A DNA stretch of 64,000 bases, taken from Antilocapra americana (taxonomy: Eukaryota; Chordata; Mammalia; Artiodactyla; Antilocapridae). Position 1 is the first letter of the stretch. The number at the start of each line of letters is the position of its first letter. Positions 1 to 9,590 of the stretch are shown one piece after another. A program made the position numbers and the translations under genes. The DNA lies in NCBI GenBank assembly GCA_007570785.1, contig ML660201.1, positions 49,260,316 to 49,324,315 of the forward strand, in the 5' to 3' direction. The notes beneath the pieces were generated by a model. The model did no database searches and was not told the DNA's origin. It was given only the letters and a program-made list of their open reading frames with translations.

Positions 1-11
1 CAGCCTCTGTT

Positions 12-260
12 TTAAAGTCTATTATATCTGATATGAGTACTGCTACTCCTGCTTTCTTTTGGTCTGTTTTCATGGAATATCTTTTTCCAGCCCTTCACTT
101 GCAGTCTGTATGTGTCCCTTGTTTCGAGGTGGGTCTCTTGTAGACAGCATATATAGGGGTCTTGTTTTTGTATCCAGTCAGCCAGTCTTTGTCTTTTGGT
201 TGGAGCATTCAGCCCATTCACATTTAAGGTAATTATTGATAAGTATGGTCCCGTTGCCAT
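12..260 (-). pseudogene. L1 ORF2 N-terminus (endonuclease start), frameshifted
   Basis: An 82-codon reading frame starts at the ATG at 258-260. It shows the typical beginning of the L1 apurinic-type endonuclease: LNVNGLN near residues 12-18 (catalytic Asn region) and QETHL near residues 41-45 (catalytic Glu). After about residue 68 the product stops resembling L1, while the expected continuation (KKAGVAVLISD) is readable in another frame at about 1-70. A single-base indel near 65-75 therefore breaks the ORF. The rest of ORF2 is outside the window. Confidence 0.8.
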
Positions 261-299
261 TTATTTTGTTGTTTTGGGTTTGAGTTTATACACCCTTTC

Positions 300-1449
300 T
301 GTGTTTCCTGTCTAGAGAAGATCCTTTAGCATTTCTTGGAGAGCTGGTTTGGTGGTGCTGAATTCTCTCAGCTTTTGCTTTTCTGTAAAGCTTTTGATTT
401 CTCCTTCATATTTGAATGGGATCCTTGCTGGGTACAGTAGTCTGGGCTGTAGGTTATTTTCCTTCATCACTTTCAGTGTGTCCTGCCATTCCCTTCTGGC
501 CTGAAGCGTTTCTATTGAGATATCAGCTGTTATCCTTATGGGAATCCCCTTGTGTGTTATTTGTTGTTTCTCCCTTGCTGCTTTTAATATTTGTTTTTGT
601 GTTTGATCTTGTTAATTTGATTAATACGTGTCTTGGGGTGTTTTGCCTTGGGTTTATCCTGTTTGGGACTCTGTGGGTCTCTTGGACTTGGGTGACCATT
701 TCCTTCCCCATTTTAGGGACGTTTTCAACTGTTATCTCCTCGAGTATTTTCTCATGGTCTGTCTTTTTGTCTTCTTCTGGGACTCCTATGATTCGAATGT
801 TGGAGTGTTTAACATTGTCCCAGAGGTCCCTGAGGTTGTCCTCATTTCTTTTGATTCTTTTTTCTTTTTTCCCCTCTGCTTCATTTATTTCCACCATTCT
901 ATCTTCTACCTCACTTATCCTATCTTCTGCCTCCGTTATTGTACTGTTGGTTCCCTCCAGAGTGTTTTAGATCTCATTTCTTGCGTTATTCATTATATAT
1001 TGACTTTTTTATTTCTTCTAGGTCCTTGTTAAACCTTTCTTGCATCTTCTCAATCCTTGTCTCCAGGCTGTCTATCTGTAACTCCACTTTATTTTCAAGA
1101 TTTTGGATCATTTTCACCATCATTATTAGGAATTCTTTATCAGATAGATTCCCTGTCTCTTGCTCTTTTGTTTGGTTTGCTGGGCATTTATCCTGTTCCT
1201 TTACCTGATGAGTATTTCTCTGCCTTTTCATCTTGTTTAGATTGCTGTGCTTGGGGTGGCCTTTCCATATTCTGGCAGTTTGTGGTTCCTCTTTCTTGTG
1301 GAGGTTCCTCGCTGTGGGTGGGGTTGGACGGCTGGCTTGTCAAGGTTTGCCTGGTTAGGGAAGCTTGCGTCCATGTTCTGGTGAGTGGAGCTGGATTTCT
1401 TCTCTCTGGAGTGCAGTGGAGTGTCCGGTAGTGAGTTGTGAGATGTCAC
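300..1449 (-). pseudogene. L1 ORF1 (RNA-binding coiled-coil protein), disrupted
   Basis: Three successive open stretches on the minus strand (1449-1237, 1231-986, 897-523) together cover an L1 ORF1p-like protein. The N-terminus is basic and Ser/Thr-rich. It is followed by a heptad-rich coiled coil (LENKVELQIDSLETRI) and then the RRM-type core with NLRDLWDNVKHSNIRIIGVP. They are separated by stops or frame changes. The C-terminal part continues at DNA level to about 300 without an open frame. ORF1p normally forms trimers that coat L1 RNA; this copy cannot. Confidence 0.8.
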
Positions 1450-1860
1450 TGGCTTTCGTGTGACTTTGGGCAGCCTGTATATTGAAGCTCAGGGCTGTGT
1501 TCCTCTGTTGCTGGAGAATTTGCATGGTATGTCTGGCTCTGGAACTTGTTGGCCCTTGGGTGGTGCTTGGCTTCAGTGTAGGTGTGGAGGCGTTTGATAA
1601 GCTCCTATCGATTAATGTTCCCTGGAGTCTGGAGTTCTCCAGTTTTCTCAGGATTTGGGCTTAAGCCTCCTGCCTCTGGTTTTCAGTCTTCTTCTTACAG
1701 TAGCCTCAAGACTTCTCCACTTCTTCATCCAGCACCGATGGTAAAACATCTAGGTTAATGATGAAAAGTTTCTCTTCAGTGAGGGACACCCAGAGAGGTA
1801 CACATTTTTACAGGGAGAAGAGAAGAGGGAGAAGGGAGATAGAGGTGACCAGGAGGAGAA
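1450..1860 (-). mobile_element. L1 5'UTR, part proximal to ORF1
   Basis: Non-coding L1 5'UTR between ORF1 and the BovB insertion. It ends with a purine-rich block around 1814-1860 (GAGAAG... GATAGAGGTGACC) that is repeated on the far side of the BovB near 3452 and 3591. That shows both sides belong to one 5'UTR. Confidence 0.7.
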
Positions 1861-3345
1861 GTTCAGTTCAGTCGCTCAGTCGCGTCCAACTCTCTGCAAC
1901 CCCATGAATGGCAGCGTGCCAGACCTCCCTGTCCATCACCAACTCCCAGAGTCTACCCAAACCCATGTCCATCAAGTCAGTGATGCCATCCAACCATCTC
2001 ATCCTCTGTTGTCGCCTTCTGCCCCCAATCCTTCCCAGCATTAGGGTCTTTTCCAATGAGTCAGCTCTTTGCATGAGGTGACCAAAGTATTGGAGTTTCA
2101 GCTTCAACATCAGTCCTTCCAATGAACACCCAGGACTGATCTCTTTTAGGATGGACTGGTTGGAGCTCCTTGCAATCCAAGGGACTCTCAAAAGTTTTCT
2201 CCAATACCATAGTTCAAATGCATCAATTCTTCAGCGCTCAGCTTTCTTCACCATCCAACTCTCACATCCAAACATGACTACTGGAGAAACTGTAACTCTG
2301 ACTAGATGGATGGACCTTTGTTGGCAAAGTAATGTCTCTGCTTTTCAATATGCTATCTAGGTTGGTCATAATTTTTCTTCCAAGGATTAAGCATCTTTTA
2401 ATTTCATGGCTGCAGTCATCATCTGTGGTGATTTTGGAGCCCCCCTAAAAATAAACTCTGACACTTTCCCCATCTATTTCCCATGATGTGATGGGACCAG
2501 ATGCCGTGATATTAGTTTTCTGAATGTTGAGCTTTAAGCCAATATTTTCACTTTCCTCTTTCACTTTCATCAAGAGGCTTTTTAGTTCCTCTTTACTTTC
2601 TGCCATAAGGGTGGTGTCATCTGCATATCTGAGGTTATTGATATTTCTCCTGGCAATCTTGATTCCAGCTTGTGCTTCTTCCAGCCCAGCATTTCTCATG
2701 ATGTACTCTGCATATAAGTTTAAATAAGCAGGGTGACAATATATAGCCTTGACGTACTCCTTTTCCTATTTGGAACCAGTCTGTTGTTCCATGTCCAGTT
2801 CTAACTGTCACTTCCTGACCTGCATACAGGTTTCTCAAGAGACAGGTCAGGTGGTCTGGTATTCTCATCTCTTTAAGAATTTTCCATAGTTTATTGTGAT
2901 CCACACAGTCAGAGGCTTTGGCATAGTCAGTAAAGCAGAAATAGATGTTTTTCTGGAACTCTTTTGCTTTTTCTGTGATCCAGAGGATGTTGGCAATTTG
3001 ATCTCTGGTTCTCTGCCTTTTCTAAAACCAGCTTGAACATCTGGTAGTTTACAGCTCACGTATTGCTGAAGCCTGTCTTGGAGAATTTTGAGCATTGCTT
3101 TACTAGCATGTGAGATGAGTGCAATTCTGCGGTAGTTGGAGCATTCTTTGGCATTACCTTTCTTGGGGATTGGAATGAAAACAGACCTTTTCCAGCCCTG
3201 TGGCCATTGCTGAGTTTTCCAAGTTTCCTGGCATATTGAGTGCAGCACTTCCACAGCATCATCTTTCAGGATTTGAAATAGCTCAACCGGAATTCCATCA
3301 CCTCCACTAGCTTTGTTTGTAATGATGCTTCCTAAGGCCCACTTA
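1861..3345 (-). mobile_element. BovB (RTE) LINE, 5'-truncated, inserted in L1
   Basis: The minus strand encodes fragments of the RTE-type BovB reverse transcriptase. The upstream RT domain lies at about 3359-2865 (KASGGDGIPVELFQ, FIPIPKKGNAKECSNYR). The middle portion contains the catalytic YADD at about 2627-2616. The 3' end is at 2191-1868 ([29 protein letters not shown]). Frameshifts and stops split the ORF. The 3' terminus begins at the + strand GTTCAGTTCAGTCGCTCAG near 1861. The start near 3345 falls inside the RT domain, so the copy is 5'-truncated. I could not define target-site duplications. RTE elements of this family are very abundant in ruminants. Confidence 0.9.
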
Positions 3346-3700
3346 AGTGGGGGAATCAAAAGGGGAGAGAGGAAGCTAGCCAGAAATCACTTCCCTATGT
3401 GCTCTCCCCAGTCTGGACCCCTCAGAGATGTTCACAGAATTACACAGAGTGGAGAAGAGGGAGGAAGGAGACAGAGGTGGCCAGGAAGATAAAAGGGGAA
3501 ATCAAAAGGAGAGGGACAGATCAAGCCAGTAATCAGTTCCTTAAGTGCTCTCCACAGCCCGGAACACACAAAGAGATTCACAGAGTTGGGTAGAGAAGAA
3601 GAGGGGGAAGGGTGAGATAGAGGTGACCTGGTGGAGAAAAAGGAGAGTCCAAAGGGAGAGAGAGCAATCTAGCCAGTGATCTTGCTCCCAAGTAAAACTG
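3346..3700 (-). repeat. L1 5'UTR tandem monomers (about 140 bp period)
   Basis: A purine-rich block (GAGAAG, then GGGAAGG, then GATAGAGGTGACC/GGCCAGG, then AATCAAAAGG, then CAAGCCAGTAATCA) recurs. Copies are anchored at about 1814 (split by the BovB, resuming at 3346), 3452 and 3591. Taking out the BovB, the spacings are about 149 and 139 bp. The copies are clearly similar but diverged. Tandem monomers in 5'UTRs are known from some mammalian L1 lineages. Confidence 0.65.
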
Positions 3701-5335
3701 GGTACTGAAGATTGGGTTCTTAAAGGTACAAAGTTGATAACAGATACCAAAAAACAAGATTAAAAATCTAGAGTAGAGGTTAGATTCTTAAAAATACAAT
3801 ATTGAAAAAAGAAAACAAAGTCACAAAAATTATAAAAAATATATATATATATGTGAAGTTTGCTTTAAAAATAGGGTCTTTTTTTTTTGCAAGGTAATAG
3901 TAGTGTGTTATAAAAGTGGAAATTAAAGGAGTAATAGAGGACTTAAAAATTAAACTTTTTAATTTAAAAAATGGTAATCGTAAAAATATATCTAGGACTT
4001 TCTCTGGAGCTATTGCAGACCGTGTGGGGTCAGTTCAGTTTCAGATAGTTCCTTGATCCGGCTTATACTTCTCAAGATCTATAGGCCCCTTCCAGTGTCG
4101 TCGGTGCTAACTGCAGGGTTTTAAGCTGCACCTGTCACCTCCAGAGCGGTTCCCTCTGTTTATTTGGCTGCTTCTCTTTGCTTCTCTCTTCAGTGTCTAA
4201 TTTCCGCCCTGGCACCAGGGGGGGGTCACTGTTTTAGGCTCACTTGTTCAGTCGTGCTGTGGCGAGGGAGGAACCCTGCAAACAAGTATCCCTGGCGTGT
4301 GTGGGGAGAGCTCGCCTGTCTTGGCCACACTGGTTTGCCCCGCTCACGGCCTCAGTGCTCTCCCGGTCTACACCGCTCAGGCTTCAGGTTGCTCTGCAGG
4401 GAGCGGGCCCTGGGCTGCGTGCTCTTCCCTGGTCCGATCCGCTCAGGTTCAGGTTCTCGGGTACTCGGTTGGGCCTGCGTTTTGTGCCCTTCCCCAGTCT
4501 GGTCCGAGCAGCTTGGTGACCAGGTGCTTGGCGGGTGCGTCTTATCGCCTCCCGCGTCCCAGCGGCTTGGTTTTCTGGGCGTACAACCAGCGCGCCTTCT
4601 CAGGGGTGTTGTGTGTCTCTTCTGGGGAGCTGATCTCTGGCTGCGGCCCTCCCGGTGGGTGTCGACCATCCAGAATCCCTAGATCTCCTGGTTAGCAACG
4701 GAGCCTGCTTGCAGTTTGGTAGAGGATGCCTCCCTGGGGCTGAGATTGCCCCCTTCCGGCTCTGGCTGCACCCAGCCTCCCCAGCTCCAGAGCTCAGCCC
4801 TTTGTTCTGTGAGCCGGCCTGGCAGTGCCTCAGGGTAGGGCTTTTCGCTTGCTCTCTCTTTCTCTCGCTCTGGCTGTCCCAGTCTGGGTTGCTGTCTCAT
4901 GTTAGTTCCCTCAGATTGTCCTCACCGTAAGCAGTGCAGCCCCTGCTTGCCGGTGGCAGCCGTGAGCACTGGGAGTTGCCATTAGGCATGTAATATGTGG
5001 GGTTTAATGGTTTATTTATGTATTTTTCCTCTCGGTTATGTTTCCCTCTGAGATGCCAAGATTCCCCACAGACCGCTGGTGAGAGTGTTTGGAAACTCTT
5101 TAAGACTCCCTTCCTGGGACGGATCTCCGTCCCTACCTCTTTTGCCTCTTTTTATCTTTTACGTTTTGTCCCACCTCCTTTCGAAGACGCTGAGATGCCT
5201 TTCTGGGTGCCTGATGTCCTCTGCCAGCGTTCAGAAGTTGTTTTGTGGAATTTGCTCAGCATTCAAATGTTCCTGCCATGAATTTGAGGGGGAGAAAGTG
5301 GTCTCTCCGTGCTATTCCTCCGCCAGCTTAGGACC
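3701..5335 (-). mobile_element. L1 5'UTR, distal part
   Basis: The stretch begins with an AT-rich part (about 3740-4000) with a short (TA) run near 3840. A GC-rich part (4150-4990) follows, where several overlapping open frames on both strands exist only because of base composition. A T/C-rich part ends near 5335. I assign it to L1 from its continuity with ORF1 and the monomers, not from a recognised protein. Confidence 0.55.
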
Positions 5336-5339
5336 ACCC

Positions 5340-6697
5340 CCCACCCGTATCCATTTTAAATTTACATCTATAAACGGTGTCGTATACTACTTGTAATTAT
5401 CTGTCTGGCAACCTTGACTAGTATGATCACCTCTGGTTCTGTCCACGTTGCTGTAAACAAGAGATTTTATCCTTTGATCTGTGAGCCGCAGTCCATCATG
5501 CAGAGGGTCATTCTGTCGGTGGACAGTCGCGGAGTTCACACGCTTGCTGTAGGCAGGTGGAAAAGGCCAGTGGACTCCACGTGCGATCGTCCTCGATGGT
5601 TTTCTCCCGGACAGACAAGCAGGAGTGGCACTGCCGGATCTTCGGGGAGCTGCGCCTTTCCTAAGGACCTTCTCTATGTCTCCCCATACGGGCTGGGAGA
5701 AATTGACCTTTCCACGTATACATTGCACAGACTCCCTTCTCTCCAGACCCCCTCCGTCATATATTCTGTGTGGTCTCTCTAATGACTGGTGCCAGGAGCT
5801 ACCTCCTTGTAGATTGCATTTGCATTTCTAGAGATGCCTGTTTCCGCACCCCCCCCCCACCCCCCAAGGGGTTTTAAAAAGCAGAACACAGGGTGAGTGA
5901 ACTTTCCTCTTTTGAACCTGGTTTGTCGCCGTTTCACCCACTTTTGAATGTGTCTTCGATTACCTCAGGCAGAAAATTTCTTGAGCGCTCTGGTCTTTCA
6001 CAGCCCCAGAAGCCCTTCTGCGTATTAAGCACAGGGTTTAAGGCTGTTGCTCCCAGAAACGGCCACAAGGCGGCAGCACTTCTGCGCCAGCTCTCTGGTA
6101 ACCTAGGTAACCAGAGTCTGGAGACCGTCCTGTTTCTGGCTTATCAGGTGGAAAGTGCCCTAAGACACCCAAGGGCTTGTGTCTCACTTCCCCCAGCTCC
6201 ATGAACTTCTAGACAGATCCCAACACGTGCGCCGGTAGTATGGAACGGGCCTAGAGATACCTGCTCACCAGAAGCCATGCAGACTGGGGGCTTGCCCGCC
6301 TTGTCCAGGGAGTCCACCTCCCTGTAGCTATAGGAGACTTGGTTTGCCTGTAGGATGGCTCGACTGTGTTTAGAGATCAGGGTCCCATCCAGAGGAGACC
6401 CGGCACTACAGGTCCAAGGTGGCTTGTATGCTGGCTGTCCCATTCTCCCCTGGTCACCGGGGCTCATGACTGTCAAAATAGGGATCCAAGCCACCTCCAC
6501 ATTCCAGAAGATGAGCCCAACCAGAACCAGTTAGTTCTGAGGGAAACAGAGGAGGTGTTTTTACACTGAATTTTTATTTTCTCCTGGAGTCAATAGACAG
6601 TATTGCCTTTGAGTTCAACAGGAACTGGATTCAAGTTCACATAAACAAGGACCGATTTTTCTTTTGATTCGTGACAGTGTTTATAGAGAGTAGTCTG

Positions 6698-6730
<33 letters not shown>

Positions 6731-6906
6731 TAGTCGCTCAGTCGTGTCCGACTCTTTGCGACCCCATGGACTGTAGCCCACCAGGCTCCTCTGTCCATGG
6801 GATTCTCCAGGCAAGAGTACTGGAGTGGGCTGCCATTTCCTTCTCAGGGCCTCATTAATTGTCTATTTACATTTGTATGTATATTAGCGTACCAGTTCAG
6901 GCTAAC
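5340..6906 (+). repeat. Four-unit array, unit 1
   Basis: First copy of a head-to-tail repeat. It starts with an old antisense L1 3' fragment (GTCCACGTTGCTGTAAAC at 5436, TTGTAGATTGCATTTGC at 5807). A recurring TTTTAAAAAGCAGAACACA (5872) follows, then non-L1 sequence shared by the other units, including GAAACGGCCACAAGGCGGCA at 6055. A G/C homopolymer stretch sits near 5850. The left end abuts the L1 5' end. A (TG)n tract plus Bov-A SINE (6704-6846) interrupts its right part. This is the most diverged copy, together with unit 2. Confidence 0.7.
6704..6846 (-). mobile_element. Bov-A SINE with (TG)n tract
   Basis: A (TG)n run at about 6704-6730 is followed by TTAGTCGCTCAGTCGTGTCC, CATGGACTGTAGCCCACCAG and GAGTACTGGAGTGGGCTGCC. 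This is the reverse complement of the Bov-A consensus (BovB-derived body). The (TG/AC)n is the usual simple-repeat tail. Confidence 0.9.
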
Positions 6907-8140
6907 CTCTTGATTTTCTCTCCAACCTCACCATCATGCTCCAGCGGAAACTCTAATTTTTTTGTCTGAGGGTGGTGTTTACATTTCCCTGTCAATTAGT
7001 TCAGTTCAGTTCATTTCTAGTTTCCACCTTGAAGTGGTATCATCAGCTTGGTCTTTCTCTGTCTGACTTACCTGAGTTAGTGAGGTCTTCTCTGGGTCCA
7101 TGCGTACTATTGTCAATGGTGTGTTGCAGTTTGCTTTTCTGAGTATAGTCTGTTGTACACATGGGGTCTTCTTTGTATAAGACGTATACATACATCGTCT
7201 TTGTCCGTTCTACTATCGCTGGACACTAGTTTGCATGCCTTGCCCAGGATGGGGAAAGGCTGAGGGAGAGAGTGTGTGATTTTCATTGTTGATCTTCTCT
7301 TTGGACATAAAAGTAGGAGTGCGTGTCCAGGTGTATGGAGCTGTAGTTTTCCTTGCTTAAACAGCTTCTCTACGTCTCTCCATATGGCTCTGAGCAGTTT
7401 ATCTTTCCACAAATACCTTGCTCAGGGTACCTTTTCTCCAGGCCCTCCCCATCATGTATTGTTTGTAGGATTTTTGATGATTTGTGTCAGAGGTACCTTG
7501 TTGTAGACTTCATTTGCATTTCTCTAAGCAGTGGAGATGCTGAGCATCTTCTCAGGTGCTTTAAAAAGAAAAAACAGGTTGAGTGAACTTTTTTCCTTTT
7601 GAAATTGGCATGTGTCAAGCAGACTCTTTTATGAATTTTTCTTCCATTATTGCCTAGAGAACCTCATGAGAGCTGTGGTCTTTCACACCCCTCAAGCCTT
7701 TTGCTTATTAAGTACCCAGAAACATAGGTTTTACCATCCATAGTGTCACTAAGAGCTGGACATGGCTGGGTGACTTCACTCATAGGTTTTAAGGTTGTTG
7801 ATCCTAGAAACAGCCACTGTCAAACTTAGGAATCCAAGCTACCTCAGGGTTTCAAGATATGACCCCAGCCCAGAGCAGTCAGGCCTGAATGGAAAAGAGG
7901 AGGCGTTTCTAAAGTGAATTCCGGTTTTATTTTCTCCTGGATTATGACTGACATACAGCTTGCATATGAGCTGAACGGGAACTGGACTCAGATTCAAATG
8001 TACATGGAATGACTGTTGTTTGTATTCTTTGGGACACAGTTATCTGCAGAGTGAATAGAGTTGTCTGTGTCTCCTCAGTCGTCTACTTAATTATATATAC
8101 AAACACATGCACATCAGTGTGTAGCTGTGAATTCCAAGCT
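6907..8140 (+). repeat. Four-unit array, unit 2 (internally deleted)
   Basis: Second copy. Shared landmarks in order are TCTCCAACCTCACCATC (6920), AGTTCAGTTC, CTTGGTCTTTCTCTGTCTGAC (7048), GGGTCCATGCGTACTATTG (7095), TTGTAGACTTCATTTGC, CTTTAAAAAGAAAAAACAGG (7559) and GGAACTGGACTCAGATTC (7978). Compared with units 1 and 3 it lacks about 405 bp. The junction CAGCCACTGTCAAA (7811-7824) joins the GGCCAC landmark directly to the GACTGTCAAAA landmark of unit 1. It carries a 47-bp SINE remnant at 7734-7780. Confidence 0.7.
7723..7791 (+). mobile_element. Truncated Bov-A SINE remnant with 11-bp TSD
   Basis: The sequence CATAGGTTTTA occurs at 7723-7733 and again at 7781-7791. It flanks 47 bp that contains AAGAGCTGGACATGGCTGGG and TGACTTCACT, the 3' end of a Bov-A-type SINE. 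The insert is absent from the other three units, which supports insertion after the units had formed. Confidence 0.7.
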
Positions 8141-9590
8141 TGTAATTTCCCTCTCCACCCTTCCCATCTCGCCCCTTACTGGCTGCCCCCATTTCCTTGG
8201 TGTGTAAGTTCAGTTCTATTTGGGTGTCCACCTATACGTGATATTGTATGGGCTTGGCCTTTCTCTACCTGACCTACTTTAGTTACTGTATCTTGTCCGG
8301 GTCCGTCCACACTGTTGTCAGGGCTGTGCTGTCATTTGGTTTTCTGTCTGAGTAGCAGTATTTTGTTTATAAGAAGCCCATCTTTTTCCTTTCTTCTGCC
8401 GCTGGACATTTTGGTAGTTTCCATGCCTTGCCTATTGCAGGTAGATGGGCAAAGGCCAATAAGCGCGTACGTGTTTCTGACCAATGGTTTCCTCTCCCCA
8501 CTGCAAGCAGCAGTGGGGCTGCGGAGTTTAGGGGGCTGCACCTTTCCTCAGGACCGCGTCACTTCTCTGCACGCTGGCTGTGAGCCGCTCAGCTCACAGG
8601 TGCCAGGAGACACTTCACTGTAGATTTCACCTGCCTCTCTCTAAGCACTGGAGACACCCGGCATCTTTCCAGGGACCCAAAAATAAAACACGCAAGTTCA
8701 CTCTACGTCACCCTTTGACGCTGGCTTGTTGCCAGTTTGTCCCAGTTGACTTCTTATGGGCTCACCTCCTGCAGCAGATTTTTTGGGAGCTGTGGCCACT
8801 CAGCCTCTGGAGCCTTGTGCATAAAAAGTAGCCAGAAGCATAGCTTGGAGGCTGCCGTTCACACAGGCGGCCACACGGCGGCAGCACTTTTCCATCCCAC
8901 TCTGGTCTCCGGGGCAACCAGAGCCTGGGGAAAGCCTCCTTCCTGGGATGCCTATCAGGTCGAGTGCCCGGACAGACACCCAAGGTGGGCCTCATTTCTC
9001 CTTGCCCCTTGAAGTTCTAGACCGATTCCAAGGCCTGCACCAGTGGCATGTAGTGTAGGGACTCTAAGAGGGCGGGCAAAGTACCTCTGCTCCAGGAGCC
9101 ATGAAGACTGGGTGGCTTTTAACTCACTCTGCCCTGGGATACACCGTTCCTTAACCACACGAGGTTTGCTGTACCTGCCGAAAGGCTCCCCTGCTTGGGT
9201 CCCAGCCAGGGCTTACCAGGCACGTAAGGTCTGCTGTGGCCTCCACGGAAGGCTGTTGCTTTCTCCCCACTTAGGGGAATCGTGACTTTTTTTCGAGGAG
9301 TCATGGCCACTTCAGGTTCCAGGATATGACCCACCTCGAATCATGTGTTCCTGAATGGGGAAAAAGGAGGTATTTCTAAAGTAACTCACTTCTTTATTAT
9401 CTCCTAGGGTATGATTAATTAACAATGCTGTGTTGAGATAATTAGTAACTGGACTCAGTATCACAGATACAAGAACCATATTATCTTTGGATTTGGGGAG
9501 ACTGTCATTTGTGAGTGAGTACAGTTATCCCTACACTACAGTAGGCCTTTGTTTATTGTCTATTTAAGATACAGATATATACACCTCCTA
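8141..9590 (+). repeat. Four-unit array, unit 3
   Basis: Third copy, nearly intact. Landmarks are TTTCCCTCTCCACCCTTCCC (8147), AGTTCAGTTCTATTTGGGTG, GGGTCCGTCCACACTGTTGT (8300), TTCTGCCGCTGGACATTTTG (8394), AGCAGCAGTGGGGCTGCGGA and GGCGGCCACACGGCGGCAGC (8868). Over the L1-derived half it is strikingly close to unit 4, by eye roughly 94% identical across 8300-8590. It lacks about 60 bp present in unit 4, between CCGCTCAGCT and ACAGGTGCCAGG (junction near 8592). Confidence 0.75.

Larger units (their letters stand above)
1..5335 (-). mobile_element. L1 LINE, 5' portion (5'UTR, ORF1, start of ORF2), interrupted by BovB
   Basis: Read on the minus strand, this is a ruminant-type L1. A long GC-rich 5'UTR (about 5335 to 1450) is followed by a decayed ORF1 (about 1449-300) and the first residues of the ORF2 endonuclease (260 to 12). 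The rest of ORF2 lies beyond the left edge. A BovB (about 1861-3345) has inserted into the 5'UTR, so the L1 is the older of the two. ORF1 and ORF2 both carry frameshifts or stops, so the copy looks inactive. The outer 5' boundary near 5335 is set by where L1-like 5'UTR sequence gives way to the four-unit array; it could be off by tens of bases. The element sits antisense inside an SLC6A20 intron. Confidence 0.85.

Noticed and set aside
416..970. 184-codon plus-strand open frame
   Set aside because: It is the complement of L1 ORF1, T-rich and hydrophobic only because of that composition.
4164..4930. Several overlapping open frames on both strands in a GC-rich block
   Set aside because: They lie in L1 5'UTR sequence, overlap each other in different frames and show no domain.
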